Below, in pieces: positions 5,520 to 5,597 of a DNA stretch of 5,597 bases (position 1 is its first letter; each line of letters opens with the position of its first letter). The notes under the pieces are model-generated. The model did no database searches and was not told the origin of the DNA. It saw only the letters and a program-made list of their open reading frames with translations. Both the position numbers and the translations under genes were made by a program. Origin of the DNA: JACZQZ01 sp046756945 (lineage in GTDB: Bacteria; Pseudomonadota; Alphaproteobacteria; Rhodospirillales; 2-02-FULL-58-16); contig JBHHXI010000163.1 of the NCBI GenBank assembly GCA_046756945.1, positions 1 through 5,597 on the forward strand, in the 5' to 3' direction.

Positions 5520-5588
5520 TTCGCCTTCGCTGCTGCGCAGCTTCGGCGCAATGAAAATTCATGCGAAGGCGAATGCCACGCCGAAGCT
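5518..5588. repeat. Crossing inverted repeats abutting the tRNA 3' end
   Basis: Two perfect inverted repeats interlock. Arm A, CATTCGCCTTCGC (5518-5530), pairs with GCGAAGGCGAATG (5563-5575), 13 bp. Arm B, AGCTTCGGCG (5539-5548), lies inside the loop of A and pairs with CGCCGAAGCT (5579-5588), 10 bp, outside it. Inside the loop there is also a 10-bp palindrome GCTGCGCAGC (5532-5541) and ATGAA-AA-TTCAT (5551-5562). Arm A begins within the encoded CCA of the tRNA. No T run is seen, so it is not a standard terminator. It may be a REP-like cluster, a processing structure, or the edge of an element placed at the tRNA; the window ends before this can be decided. Confidence 0.75.
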
Positions 5589-5597
5589 TTAGCGAAG

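Overview
The window is GC-rich, and its codon usage, protein families and 3'-CCA-encoding tRNA gene fit a Proteobacterium. The first gene, a GatB of the kind with an N-terminal GETGDWEVVIGLEVHAQ stretch and the variant signature NRSGVALMEIVS, points to the Alphaproteobacteria, possibly a Rhodospirillales-like lineage. That placement is from memory of the family and was not tested by a search.

Layout, left to right, with all genes on the + strand. gatB (76-1533) encodes the B subunit of the tRNA-dependent amidotransferase. It is followed by about 550 bp without a gene. This stretch holds two copies of an 80-bp hairpin repeat, a perfect tandem pair of AT-rich 25-bp units between them, and a probable degenerate relative of the same repeat class further on. 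Next is a two-gene unit: a YihY/BrkB-family inner-membrane protein with a long cytoplasmic C-terminal extension (2080-3462), and a small unrecognised protein (3462-3863) whose start overlaps the stop of the first gene. A terminator-like hairpin with a T run closes this unit. A glutathione S-transferase of the YfcG (Nu-class) type (4001-4627) has its own promoter-like sequence and ribosome binding site. It is followed by a glycine-zipper lipoprotein with a C-terminal peptidoglycan-binding domain (4741-5280). Finally a tRNA-Ser(GCU) gene (5427-5519), preceded by a promoter-like sequence, runs directly into a cluster of crossing inverted repeats at the right edge.

The genes do not form one pathway. 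GatB serves Asn-tRNA/Gln-tRNA formation, the YihY-like protein and the lipoprotein belong to the envelope, the YfcG-like enzyme acts in cytosolic thiol-disulfide chemistry, and the tRNA decodes AGC/AGU. It looks like ordinary chromosomal housekeeping territory. The unexplained parts are the repeat composite after gatB, the small protein coupled to the YihY homologue, and the inverted repeats touching the 3' end of the tRNA. No CRISPR array, transposase, phage gene or defence system is visible.
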